A stretch of 64,000 nucleotides of DNA from Kribbella sp. VKM Ac-2568 (GTDB taxonomy: Bacteria; Actinomycetota; Actinomycetes; Propionibacteriales; Kribbellaceae), in assembly GCF_004345365.1 (NCBI RefSeq), contig NZ_SLVF01000010.1:1-64000 (forward strand), given 5' to 3'. The notes under the pieces are model-generated. The model saw only the letters and a list, made by a program, of their open reading frames with translations, was not told the origin of the DNA and did not search any database. Positions 1-7,994 of this stretch are shown here, piece by piece (position 1 is the first letter of the stretch; every line of letters starts with the position of its first letter). Both the position numbers and the translations under genes were made by a program.

Positions 1-237
1 CATGCCGCCAGCGTGACGGAACCAGCGGGCCCCGACCGGCCATGACACACCAACGGACTCAGCGGCCTCGACCGTCGTCACGCCCGACGCGATCACCCGC
101 CAGAACGCACGCTGCACCGCGCGCGAGGGCTCAGGCCGGCCCGGTGAACGCATCGGCGGTCGCAGCGCTCGATCCGCCGCCCACTGCCGCCGCACACCCA
201 CCGACACCTCCGGCAACCGGTCCTTTCCCCGCCCCAT
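1..237 (-). CDS. IS30-family transposase, N-terminal part (runs off window)
   Basis: The 79 visible residues start at an ATG whose complement lies at 235-237 and remain open to base 1. The sequence shows a helix-turn-helix-like segment (VTTVEAAESVGVSWPVGARWF) near residues 55-75. This pattern is typical of the N-terminus of actinobacterial IS30 transposases (my recognition of the family). The DDE catalytic part lies outside the window. The start codon sits about 45 bp inside the element end, as is normal for IS30. The gene belongs to the element that interrupts the neighbouring IS3-type transposase. Confidence 0.7.
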   Translation of the reverse strand, partial: MGRGKDRLPEVSVGVRRQWAADRALRPPMRSPGRPEPSRAVQRAFWRVIASGVTTVEAAESVGVSWPVGARWFRHAGGM

Positions 238-283
238 CGCAAACCTCCGTGTTCGAGGTGTTGCGACGACCGATTGAATCCGC
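1..283 (-). mobile_element. IS30-type element, one end only
   Basis: The element end lies at about 281-284, where the IS3 orfB reading frame is abruptly lost after its H-H-S-D-A-G-S-Q motif. Read on the minus strand, the end begins GGATTCAATCGGTCG, followed by the transposase start. The other end, and hence any target duplication, is outside the window. The boundary is inferred from loss of orfB homology and is good to a few bases. Confidence 0.6.
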
Positions 284-284
284 C

Positions 285-926
285 TTGCGACCCGGCGTCG
301 GAGTGGTGAATCACCTTGTTTTGCAGGGGATTTCCCTGCCTGGCGCGGAATGCCGCGGCCTGGGCGATGGCTCGTTCGACGAACGCGGTGTGCTTGGACG
401 TCGAGCACTCCCAGCCGACGATCAGGCCGGCGAAGGCGTCGATCACGAAGGCCGTGTAGCAGAACCCGGCCAGCGCCCGGCCGTAGGTGAAATCGGCGAC
501 AAGGAGCCGGTTCGGAGCCTCGACGGCGAACTGCCGGTTGACCAGGTCCGGCGCCCTCGTCGCGGCCGGATCCGGGATCGTGGTGCGGACCTTCTTGGCC
601 CTGGTCGCGCCACGCCAGCCGTTCGCGCGCATCAGCCGCTCCACGGTGCACCGCGCCACCTCGACACCTTGCCGGTTGAGGTGGGCCCACATCTTCAACG
701 ACCCGTACAGCGACTCCGGTGGGCGCCGGCCATGCTCGTCGGGCTCGTAGTACCCGGCCAGCAGTTGGGTGATCGTGGTGTCCCACAGGGCCCGTTTCGA
801 CGGCGCCCGCTGGGCCCAGGCGTAGTAGGTTCTCGGGGCGATCTGGCAGCCGTGCGCGGTCAGCGCAGTACAGATCGGAGTGACCCCGAACCGAGCCTTG
901 TGCTCGGCGATGAACGCGCAGATCAC
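285..926 (-). pseudogene. IS3-family transposase OrfB, disrupted
   Basis: This is the catalytic DDE/rve-type subunit of an IS3 transposase. The GTG start at 924-926 overlaps the orfA stop (GTGA). Visible family features are the HTH_21-type segment (YGSLKMWAHLNRQGVEVARC), the first catalytic Asp in LLVADFTY, and HHSDAGSQ at the second Asp. Immediately after GSQ the sequence changes to the IS30 end, so the final Glu region (normally about 70-80 more residues) is missing. The continuation of the frame to base 93 is non-homologous. The gene is inactive unless the missing part is supplied elsewhere. Confidence 0.8.
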
Positions 927-1234
927 CGCTGTCGCGGGTCGCTCTCCCGCGCGAAGAAACTTGTCGCGGCCTTCAAGATCTCGACCGTGCGTTCCAGCTC
1001 GGCGTTCTTGCGCTTCAACTCACGGATCTCACGGGCCGACGCCGACGTCACCCCGTCGGCCTGTCCGGTGTCGATCTGGGCTTGGCGGACCCAGCGGCGC
1101 AACGTCTCAGACGTCATCCCCAACCGGGCCGATACCGCCTTGATCGCCGCCCACTCAGAGTCGTAGTCGTCAACATGCTCGGTGACCAGACGAACCGCCT
1201 TGGCCCGGGTCTGCTCGTCGTACTTGCTCGGCAT
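923..1234 (-). CDS. IS3-family transposase OrfA
   Basis: A 103-residue DNA-binding subunit of an IS3 transposase. An HTH (RAKAVRLV ... SARLGMTSETLRRWVRQ) is followed by a leucine-rich coiled coil (REIRELKRKNAELERTVEILKAA) that mediates dimerisation. The chosen ATG at 1232-1234 begins MPSKYDEQ and has a GGGAGG ribosome-binding site a few bases upstream. The longer frame to 1270 lacks one. The stop overlaps the orfB start. The subunit is intact, but the element is dead because orfB is interrupted. Confidence 0.85.
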   Translation of the reverse strand: MPSKYDEQTRAKAVRLVTEHVDDYDSEWAAIKAVSARLGMTSETLRRWVRQAQIDTGQADGVTSASAREIRELKRKNAELERTVEILKAATSFFARESDPRQR

Positions 1235-1282
1235 AGATGCCACCCTCCCAACGAAGGAGGTGTGCATCAAACCCGGGATGGT

Positions 1283-2134
1283 TCAGTAGGCGAAGTCGGG
1301 GTTGAAGTGGTTCCACTGACCTGGGGTGTAGGTCTTGCTCCGCAACTCGGATCCAAGGATCGCCTCGACTTGGCTGTGGTCGAAGTACTCGACGTGCTCT
1401 GCTTCAACGATGGCGGCGCGTGCCGCTTCGTTGCCCTTGCCCTGGAGGTCTGGGTCTTCGACGGTGATCTGTAGGCGGAGTTGGTTCTCCTGGAACTGCC
1501 AGCCGACGCCGCCGCGGTTGTCGGCCAGGCGTCGCCAGTAGCTGATGCGGCCGCCGCGCGCGCCGTCGAGTTCAAGCTCCTTCGGGTGCGTGAAGTGGGC
1601 CTGGACCGCCTGAGCCAGGCCGCTGAAACGCAGTTTCGCTATGGCGCCGTCGAGTCCGCCGCCCGGCATCTGGGCGACGACCTCGACTACCGAGAACTGC
1701 TCGTCGAGAGCCTGGGCCGGGTCGACGGCCTCGGCGAGCGCGACGAGGCGGTGCACCAGGGCCCGGTAGCGAACGAAGAGATCGCTGGTGCGCCCGAGGT
1801 GACCCTCGTCGACATGAGCGAGTGCATCGGCGAGGTCGCGGTAGGTGACGTGCACCCACGGCGGCGGCAGTGGGAACGATGGCGCCATCAAGCTCAGAAG
1901 CACGTACCGGGTCTCCACTGCGCCCTCATCACCGTGCGATGACGACCACGGCACCGGGTAGGCGTTGTATTTCGTGAGCTGGGCCGGGTACGGGATCGAG
2001 TAGAGCTTGTTCTCGACGACCACCTTGGGATGGGCCCCGACGGGGTCGATCACGATGTCGAGGTGGCGCCTTTCCCGCCCCGCATCGATGCGGTCGGGCG
2101 ACGGGTAGCTCACGCCGCCGAGGAGATCGAGCAC
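1283..2134 (-). pseudogene. PD-(D/E)XK nuclease family fragment (PDDEXK_4-like)
   Basis: 283 residues are open. Residues 20-55 show the nuclease core: RRHLDIVIDP, then VVVENKLYS with the E-x-K, then YPAQLTKYN. This matches the uncharacterised PD-(D/E)XK_4 family, whose members normally have about 50 more N-terminal residues (an H-S-x-LLAWLLDP-type segment). Here the frame starts right at the later VLDLLGG segment from a GTG with no clear ribosome site, so the 5' end looks lost. The stop TGA at 1283-1285 is the first codon of the IS3 end, so the 3' end may be truncated too. Members often occur in defence or mobile contexts. Confidence 0.6.
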
Positions 2135-2254
2135 CGAGGCACAAGCCTGGGGACGCTGCGGGATCTGCCTTCGACCTGAGTCAGTTCCGTGCGGACTCGA
2201 AACCCTTGAATGCTGGGGCAGCGGATCGGTTCGGGCTGGGCAAGACCACGCCCC

Positions 2255-2294
2255 TTGACGCGAGCAAAGTGTGAACCTAGATTGTTAGCAATCT
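2255..2294 (+). promoter_or_regulatory. Promoter with palindromic operator before the catabolic island
   Basis: The -35 TTGACG (2255-2260), a 17-bp spacer and the -10 TAGATT (2278-2283) form a near-consensus housekeeping promoter. A palindrome AGATTGTTAGCAATCT (2279-2294) covers the -10 and start region. The core TTGTTAGCAA is one base away from the TTGT-NN-ACAA arrangement common for GntR regulators of the FCD type. Position and symmetry suggest repression. The GntR/FCD gene at 14476-15162 is the obvious candidate (inference). Confidence 0.65.
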
Positions 2295-2316
2295 TGCGCA
2301 CAACAATGGAGGCGAT

Positions 2317-3099
2317 ATGCACGTCTCAGTACTTGGGTACGGCGAGGCGGGACGCCGCTTGGCGGCGGATCTGGTGATCGCCGGCGTCAAGGTGACCGCC
2401 TTCGACATACGGCCGGTCGAGCCGGCTGACGGCGTCGCCCTGAAGACCTCGATCGCCGAAGCGGTCGAAGGGGCCGACCTCGTGTTGAGCCTGACTACCA
2501 GCGCGGGATCGGTCGCGGCAGCGCGTGGCGTCGCCGCGCACGTGGATCCGAACGCGGTCTACGCCGACATGAACGCGGCCTCGCCTGCGCGCAAGGCCGA
2601 GGTTGGCGCCGAGCTCGGCAGCGGCTTGTACGTCGATGTGGCGATCCTGGCGCCGGTTACGCGGGCGGGGGTGCGGACACCGGTCCTCGCCTGTGGACCA
2701 GGCGCCGCGAGATTGGTCGAGCTGCTCGGGCCGTTGGGCGCCTCGATCGATGTGATCGAGGGTGAGCCGGGGGCCGCGACGGCACGGAAGTTGCTGCGCA
2801 GCATCTTCATGAAGTCCCTTGCGACTACCGTCCTGGAGTCGTTGACCGCCGGCCGGGTCGCCGGCTGCGAGGAGTGGGTGCGCGCGCAGGTGGTCGCGGA
2901 GCTGGGCGCCGGTGGCGAGGCGCTGGTGGACCGGTTGGTGAAGGGCACCTACCAGCACGCGCGGCGTCGCCTGCACGAGATGGAAGACACCCGCGACTAC
3001 GCGCGGCACCTGGGGACTCCGCACGATATGACACTCGCGTCGATCTCCTGGCTGACTGCCATCGATCGTGGCGAACGGCAAGCACTTGCCGGGGGATGA
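2317..3099 (+). CDS. NAD(P)-dependent dehydrogenase, 6PGDH/DUF1932-like
   Basis: A 260-residue soluble oxidoreductase of the beta-hydroxyacid dehydrogenase type. A Rossmann nucleotide site GYGEAG (residues 7-12) starts right at the N-terminus, and Asp30 ends beta-2, which would favour NAD. The segment GEPGAATARKLL places the catalytic-type Lys at 158. The C-terminal helical part resembles the DUF1932 / 6-phosphogluconate dehydrogenase C-terminal-like domain. The substrate is unknown; a small hydroxy acid is likely. The ATG lies 11 nt after TGGAGG. It is the first gene of the island and overlaps the next gene by 32 nt, so the two are translationally linked. Confidence 0.8.
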   Translation: MHVSVLGYGEAGRRLAADLVIAGVKVTAFDIRPVEPADGVALKTSIAEAVEGADLVLSLTTSAGSVAAARGVAAHVDPNAVYADMNAASPARKAEVGAELGSGLYVDVAILAPVTRAGVRTPVLACGPGAARLVELLGPLGASIDVIEGEPGAATARKLLRSIFMKSLATTVLESLTAGRVAGCEEWVRAQVVAELGAGGEALVDRLVKGTYQHARRRLHEMEDTRDYARHLGTPHDMTLASISWLTAIDRGERQALAGG

Positions 3100-4216
3100 G
3101 TTGAGGCCCGAGGTGGCCGTCGCCGATGGTGGAACCGCTCGGATCACCGCTGTGTCCGCCGAGCTGTTGGCGGTGCCGCTGGATCGGCAGCTACGTGCCT
3201 ACGGGTCCGGAGTCGTGAATGTCGTGCGGGTCATCATCGCCGACAGCGACGGGGCTAGGGCCACGGGGTTCACCTACACGCTGGGCTTGGGGGCCGTGGT
3301 GGTGTGCCGCATGGTCGAGGAGGTTATCGCTCCTGCGCTGATCGGGCTGCGAACCTCTGACTGGAACCGGCAGCGCGACCAGCTCTCCAACGGCACCCGG
3401 CGACTCGGGCGATCGGTTTTCGTACCCGCGTTGTCAGCTGTCGACATCGCGATCTGGGACCTGCGGGGTCTCCAGGCAGACCAGCCGCTCTACGCATTGC
3501 TGGGCGGTTCGTCCGGCGCCGTGCCCATCTATGGATCCGGTCGTGGCAGCAACTCCCTTGAGCTCGACGAACTGGTTCAGCACACCCTCGACTATCTGCG
3601 AGACGGGTATCCGGCCGTGAAGGTGCGGGCGGGTGCACGGTCGGTGGAGGATGATCTCCACCGGCTGCGCTCGGTCCGGGAAGCGGTCGGCGACCAGGTC
3701 AGGCTGATGGTGGACTGCAACGAGCAGCTCGACCTGACCGGTGCTCTGTGGCTCGGCCGGCGCTTGGCCGAGCTCGGCTACTACTGGCTCGAGGAGCCGC
3801 TGATCGCAGAGGATCTCGACGGCCACGCCGTGCTGGCCGCGCAACTGGAGGTACCGATAGCCGTAGGCGAACATCTGGTCGGCAGGCACGAGTTCGCCCA
3901 GCATCTGCGCGCGACCTCGATCGGGCTCTACCAGCCTGACGCGGCACTGACCGGCGGGGTGACGGAGGCGCAACGGATCGCCCAGCTCGCAGTCGCGCAC
4001 AACCGATCCATCAGCTACCACTCCCTGCCCGAGTTGCACATCCACCTCGCTGTGCAGACCCCGAACGTGAGCTATGTCGAGGACTTCGGCATCCTCGACG
4101 CCGTCCTGGCCGATTCGTTGACACCACACAACGGAACCGTTGTGCCACCGGAACGAAGCGGTCACGGGATGGCGTGGGACGAAGACGCCATCCGCCGGTT
4201 CAGCCGTCCGATCTGA
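3068..4216 (+). CDS. Enolase-superfamily enzyme, mandelate racemase subgroup
   Basis: 382 residues with the MR_MLE N-terminal cap (about 25-145) and a TIM barrel. Putative metal ligands are Asp216, Glu242 and Glu268, and the His318-Asp291 dyad is present. The intervals between them (26, 26, 23, 27) equal those between Asp195, Glu221, Glu247, Asp270 and His297 of mandelate racemase. The position of the Lys166 base is Arg187 here (K185-V-R187), so one of the two faces of acid/base chemistry is altered. It should abstract a proton alpha to a carboxylate as a dehydratase, epimerase or cycloisomerase. The start overlaps the upstream gene; TTG/GTG codons a few residues in are alternatives. Confidence 0.85.
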   Translation: MANGKHLPGDELRPEVAVADGGTARITAVSAELLAVPLDRQLRAYGSGVVNVVRVIIADSDGARATGFTYTLGLGAVVVCRMVEEVIAPALIGLRTSDWNRQRDQLSNGTRRLGRSVFVPALSAVDIAIWDLRGLQADQPLYALLGGSSGAVPIYGSGRGSNSLELDELVQHTLDYLRDGYPAVKVRAGARSVEDDLHRLRSVREAVGDQVRLMVDCNEQLDLTGALWLGRRLAELGYYWLEEPLIAEDLDGHAVLAAQLEVPIAVGEHLVGRHEFAQHLRATSIGLYQPDAALTGGVTEAQRIAQLAVAHNRSISYHSLPELHIHLAVQTPNVSYVEDFGILDAVLADSLTPHNGTVVPPERSGHGMAWDEDAIRRFSRPI

Positions 4217-4229
4217 GCGGGTCGAACCC

Positions 4230-4268
4230 TTGACAGCCGGACAAGTGTCGCTAGGATTGTGAACAATC
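4230..4268 (+). promoter_or_regulatory. Second island promoter with matching operator
   Basis: The -35 TTGACA (4230-4235), a 16-bp spacer and the -10 TAGGAT (4252-4257) precede a perfect palindrome GATTGTGAACAATC at 4255-4268. This contains exact TTGT-GA-ACAA. The operator sits over the -10 box, just as at 2279-2294. It would drive the transcription unit from 4347 onwards. The shared layout of the two sites is direct sequence evidence for co-regulation; the identity of the regulator is inference. Confidence 0.65.
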
Positions 4269-4346
4269 TGGGCGATAGAAATGGTTCTATTTTCGCGAAC
4301 CGTAGCGCTGAGGCGAGACTGTGCAGCCAGGCCTTTGGAGGACTAA

Positions 4347-5210
4347 GTGTTTTCACTCGACGGCGTCATCGACCTACATGTTCACGCGGGTCCCGACGTG
4401 CTCGGCCGGATCGGTGACGACGTCGACATCGCGACCGGCTGTCGCGACGCCGGGATGGCCGGGATGGCAGTCAAGGCACACCTGGAGAGCACCTCCAGCC
4501 GCGCCTACCACACCAACAAGGCGGTGCCGGGCTTTCGCTACATCGGCGGAATCTGCCTGAACTACCCGGTGGGCGGGATCAATCCCGCGGCGGTGGACGC
4601 ATGCTTGCGGCTCGGTGGCCGGGTGGTCTGGATGCCGAGCGGCCACGCGCGGTTCCACGCCGAGGTGACCGGTGCCCTAGGCAACTGGGGGTACTCGGAC
4701 ATGGACATCTACAACCCAGCTGATGCCGCCGGCATCAGTGTGCTGGACGCGGAAGGCGAACTCACGCCCGCGGCCCGGGAAGTAGTGGCCCTGGTCCGTG
4801 ACCACGATGCGCTGCTGGCGACGTCTCATCTTTCGCCGGAGGAGATCCTCGCACTGGCGAGTCATTGCCAACAGCAACAGGTCAAGCTGATCGTGACCCA
4901 CATCCGGTGGACCCCGAAGTACGACCTCGAACTGGCCCGCCGGGCCGTCGAGCTCGGCGCGGTGATCGAGATCGCCTGTTCGACCGTCGGCGGTTACACC
5001 AACCGGTTCCCGATCGACGAGGTCGTCGCGACGATCAGCGAGTTCACCCCGCAGAACCTGGTGCTCGCCTCCGATGCCGGCGGCGTACGGCATCCGCGGC
5101 CGCACGAAGCCCTCCGGGTGCTGGCCGCCAATCTGTGGGAACGCGGCGTCGGCGAGGCCGCCCTCTCAACGATGTTGAAGGACAACCCCGCTCGCCTGAT
5201 CGCGGGCTGA
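4347..5210 (+). CDS. DUF6282 family, amidohydrolase-like protein (copy 1)
   Basis: 287 residues. The N-terminal D9-L-H11-V-H13-A-G-P-D motif is the metal-binding HxH of the amidohydrolase/TIM-barrel superfamily. Further candidate ligands are His in ATSHLS and VTHIRW and Asp in LASDAGG near the C-terminus. DUF6282 members have no assigned reaction that I know of. A paralogue lies at 7995-8942 in the same island. The ATG follows GGAGG (GGCCTTTGGAGGACTAAGTG region). It is the first gene of the second transcription unit and lies 37 nt before the lipoprotein gene. It may act as a lactonase or amidase on the imported compound (inference). Confidence 0.75.
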   Translation: MFSLDGVIDLHVHAGPDVLGRIGDDVDIATGCRDAGMAGMAVKAHLESTSSRAYHTNKAVPGFRYIGGICLNYPVGGINPAAVDACLRLGGRVVWMPSGHARFHAEVTGALGNWGYSDMDIYNPADAAGISVLDAEGELTPAAREVVALVRDHDALLATSHLSPEEILALASHCQQQQVKLIVTHIRWTPKYDLELARRAVELGAVIEIACSTVGGYTNRFPIDEVVATISEFTPQNLVLASDAGGVRHPRPHEALRVLAANLWERGVGEAALSTMLKDNPARLIAG

Positions 5211-5247
5211 CCCCAGCGCGAGCCGCATTCTCGAAGGGACAGTGCTC

Positions 5248-6267
5248 ATGCCGTTCTCAAGCATCAAATCGCACCTCGAACCACGCAGAGCACGGTGGAG
5301 CAGTTGCGCCGTACTCGTCGCACTTGGTCTGGTCCTGGCGGCATGCGCCGGCAACCCGGCACAGAGCGCGAAGACCGATGCCAACGGCCTCCGGACGGTG
5401 AACCTGGTCAACACCAAGTACGCCGCTGAGCTGTTGCCGGTCACCGCCGGCCTGTCCCGCGGCATCTTCAAAGCGCACGGGATCGACCTCAAGGTGACAC
5501 AGGCGAAATCCAGTGACATCGCAACGTCCGCCCTGGTGTCGGGCCGACAGGACCTGGCCCTGCTGCAACAGGCCTATGTGGTGTCCGCCTCGGCCTCCGG
5601 TGCGCAACTGGTGATGGTCGGCAACGTTCTGGACGAGCTCGACTATCACATCATCACCAGTAAGGACGTCACCAGTCTCGAGCAGCTGGCCGGCAAGAAG
5701 TTCGGTGGTCCCGGACCGAACAACGGCAACACAGCGGTGATGCGTTACGTGATGGACAAGGCCGGGATCGGGCAGGACAAGCTGACCTATGTCACCGTCG
5801 GCGTGCAGGCCGGCATCCTCGCCTCGATCCAGGCCGGTCAGGTCAACGCCGGCCTGCTGGTGGCGCCGTTCGACATCCAGGCCAGGAAAGCCGGCCTCAA
5901 CGATCTCGGTACGGTGCAGAAGTACCTGCCGGGTGCCTCCGCAGCAGTGATCGCCGGCGTCTCCGACACGCTGAAGAAGAAGCCTGACCTGGTGCGCGAC
6001 TTCATCGCCGCGCTGGTCGAGAGCACTCGCTGGGTGGCGGGCAACCCCGAGGACGCGGTGAAGCTACTCGCCGAAACCGAGAAGATGACACCGGCCGACG
6101 CCAAGGCGTCGTACGACGAGGTGAAGGACATCTACGCCAAGGACGGCAGCATGGATGTCGCCGCGCTGCAGACGTGGATCGACGTCGCGGTCAAGTACGG
6201 CGTGATGAAGAAGCCTGTGAAGCCGGAAGCTATCTACTCGGCTGACTATCTCCCCAAGTCGTCATGA
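5248..6267 (+). CDS. ABC importer substrate-binding lipoprotein, NitT/TauT type (1)
   Basis: 339 residues. A signal peptide carries the lipobox L30-A-A-C33, so it is lipid-anchored outside the membrane. The fold is SsuA/THI5/NMT1-like: TAGLSRGIFKAHGIDLKV near the start, then SGRQDLALLQQ and AGILASIQAGQVNAGLL. Family members bind nitrate, sulfonates, pyrimidine precursors or aromatic acids, and the ligand cannot be told from sequence. The ATG at 5248 is preferred over GTG 5242 because GAAGGGA is 8 nt upstream. The stop overlaps the ATPase start (TCATGA). Confidence 0.85.
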   Translation: MPFSSIKSHLEPRRARWSSCAVLVALGLVLAACAGNPAQSAKTDANGLRTVNLVNTKYAAELLPVTAGLSRGIFKAHGIDLKVTQAKSSDIATSALVSGRQDLALLQQAYVVSASASGAQLVMVGNVLDELDYHIITSKDVTSLEQLAGKKFGGPGPNNGNTAVMRYVMDKAGIGQDKLTYVTVGVQAGILASIQAGQVNAGLLVAPFDIQARKAGLNDLGTVQKYLPGASAAVIAGVSDTLKKKPDLVRDFIAALVESTRWVAGNPEDAVKLLAETEKMTPADAKASYDEVKDIYAKDGSMDVAALQTWIDVAVKYGVMKKPVKPEAIYSADYLPKSS

Positions 6268-7094
6268 GCACAGCGGGCATCACTGCGAGCAGAGCCACCG
6301 CCGATGGCGCCCCACCCCTGGTGGAGGTGGAGGACGTGACCTTCTTCTACGGCGAAAGTCTGATCTTGCAGAACATCTCCTGCTCGGTGCGCGAAGGTGA
6401 GTTCGTCAGCATCATCGGCGCGAGTGGTTGCGGCAAGAGCACGCTGCTGCAGATCCTCGACGGGGCGCTCCAGCCCGCCGCGGGTCGGGTCGAGGTCGGC
6501 GGCAAGCCGGTGGCGGCACGCAACGCCGAACGGGCGATGGTGTTCCAGAGCTTCGCGTTGTTTCCGTGGAGGACCGTACTGGACAACGTGCGGCTCGGCG
6601 TGGACTACCGGCGGCGCGATCTGAGCCGCAAGCAGCGTAACGAGGTCGCCCGCGACTATCTGAACCGGGTTGGGTTGTCCAAGGCCGAGAAGTCGTACCC
6701 GTACCAGCTGTCCGGCGGGATGCAGCAGCGGGTTGGACTGGCGCGTGCGTTCGCGGTGCAGCCGACCCTGCTGCTGATGGACGAGCCCTTCGGGGCGCTC
6801 GACGCCCAGAACGCTGAGCTGCTCCGGGAGGACGTCCGTGCGCTGGTGGCGCAGGAGCAGCGCAGCGTCGTCCTGGTCACGCACAACCTGGACGAGGCTC
6901 TGCAGTTGTCGGACCGGATCCTCCTGCTCCGCGCGGCGCCCGGCCGCGTCGAGGACGACATCAACGTTCGAGAGTTGCGGGACGACGCGGAGAACTGGCG
7001 AATCGACTACAGCCGGCATCGCGATCGGCTGTGGGACTTCCTCAGACAAGAGGTCGCCGCGGCGCAGGGCCGAAGCCTGGAGGACCGGTCATGA
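6264..7094 (+). CDS. ABC importer ATPase, NitT/TauT type (1)
   Basis: 276 residues. Walker A GASGCGKST (52-60), Q-loop Gln95, signature LSGGMQQ (149-155), Walker B LLLMDE (169-174) followed by the D-loop GALD, and switch His207 are all intact. The PFGALDAQ and LFPWRTVLDNV segments are typical of the SsuB/TauB group. It energises uptake with the permease that follows. It overlaps both neighbours by 4 nt (ATGA). Confidence 0.92.
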   Translation: MSTAGITASRATADGAPPLVEVEDVTFFYGESLILQNISCSVREGEFVSIIGASGCGKSTLLQILDGALQPAAGRVEVGGKPVAARNAERAMVFQSFALFPWRTVLDNVRLGVDYRRRDLSRKQRNEVARDYLNRVGLSKAEKSYPYQLSGGMQQRVGLARAFAVQPTLLLMDEPFGALDAQNAELLREDVRALVAQEQRSVVLVTHNLDEALQLSDRILLLRAAPGRVEDDINVRELRDDAENWRIDYSRHRDRLWDFLRQEVAAAQGRSLEDRS

Positions 7095-7930
7095 CCCAGC
7101 AGCAACAGAGGATCCAGCAGGTTGGTCGGACGCTGCCGGTTCAACCCCAGCGCAGCGGCTGGCTGGTCCGGCACCAGCAGCGCCTGTTGCCCATAGCAAC
7201 GGTTGTGGCGATTCTGGCGATCTGGGAGGGACTCGGCCGGGTGGCCGGCTGGAACCCGCTGTTCTTCAGTTATCCGTCGCAGATCTGGTCCGGTGGGCTG
7301 GAGCTTGCCCAGGGACCGCTGTGGAGCGACCTGAGGGTGAGCGGGACCGAGTTCTTGCTCGGCATGGTCATCTCCGTCCTGATCGCGGTCCCGGTTGGCC
7401 TGGTGATGGGGACCAGTAAGCGCCTGTACTGGGCGTTCGACCCGATCGTGAGTGCGTTGTACTCGACCCCGGTGCTGGTGCTGGCGCCGATGCTGGTGAT
7501 CTGGTTCGGGCTCGGGATCGCGTCCAAGGTCGCGATCGTGGTAATCCTGTCCACCTTCCCGGTGATGATCAACCTCACCGAGGGCGTTCGGAACACCGAC
7601 CGGGTGCTGCTGCGCGCCGCCCGGTCGTTCGGCGCGAACAGGTGGAACCTCAATCGCGACGTCGTCCTCCCGTCGGTGACGCCGTTCTTCATCACTGGAC
7701 TCAGGCTGGCCGTCGGCCGGGCCATGATCGGCGTCATCGTCGGCGAGTACATCGCCTCGACGCAGGGCATCGGCTACCAGATCAACGCCGACGCCGAGTT
7801 GTTCGCGACCTCACGCTACCTGGCCGGCGTGATGGTCATCGTGATCTTCTCCGTCGCTGTGATGGAGCTCCTCAAGTTCCTCGAGAAGCGGATGGCGCCA
7901 TGGCGCCACCGGGAACTGGTCCGGGAGTGA
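7091..7930 (+). CDS. ABC importer permease, NitT/TauT type (1)
   Basis: 279 residues with about six membrane segments. The EAA-type coupling loop is RAARSFGANRWNLNRDVVLP, followed by the inward-facing GLRLAVGRAMIGVIVGEYI helix characteristic of BPD_transp_1 permeases of the SsuC/TauC group. The ATG at 7091 overlaps the ATPase stop. It completes the first binding protein-ATPase-permease set. It is followed by 64 nt and the second DUF6282 gene. Confidence 0.9.
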   Translation: MTQQQQRIQQVGRTLPVQPQRSGWLVRHQQRLLPIATVVAILAIWEGLGRVAGWNPLFFSYPSQIWSGGLELAQGPLWSDLRVSGTEFLLGMVISVLIAVPVGLVMGTSKRLYWAFDPIVSALYSTPVLVLAPMLVIWFGLGIASKVAIVVILSTFPVMINLTEGVRNTDRVLLRAARSFGANRWNLNRDVVLPSVTPFFITGLRLAVGRAMIGVIVGEYIASTQGIGYQINADAELFATSRYLAGVMVIVIFSVAVMELLKFLEKRMAPWRHRELVRE

Positions 7931-7994
7931 CACCCGGCCAGTGCTTCTCCGCATCCTGCAGCATTCCTTCCCAGTTCGTCTCGTTGGAGATCAG

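Larger units (their letters stand above)
284..1285 (-). mobile_element. IS3-family element, 5' two-thirds, interrupted by IS30
   Basis: The outer end reads TGAACCATCCCGGGTTTGAT on the minus strand (1285 inward), a typical IS3-family terminus. orfA and orfB overlap in the usual way. The far part of orfB and the other end are displaced beyond the IS30-type insertion. The outer end abuts the nuclease fragment at 1283-2134 and supplies its stop codon. Confidence 0.7.
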
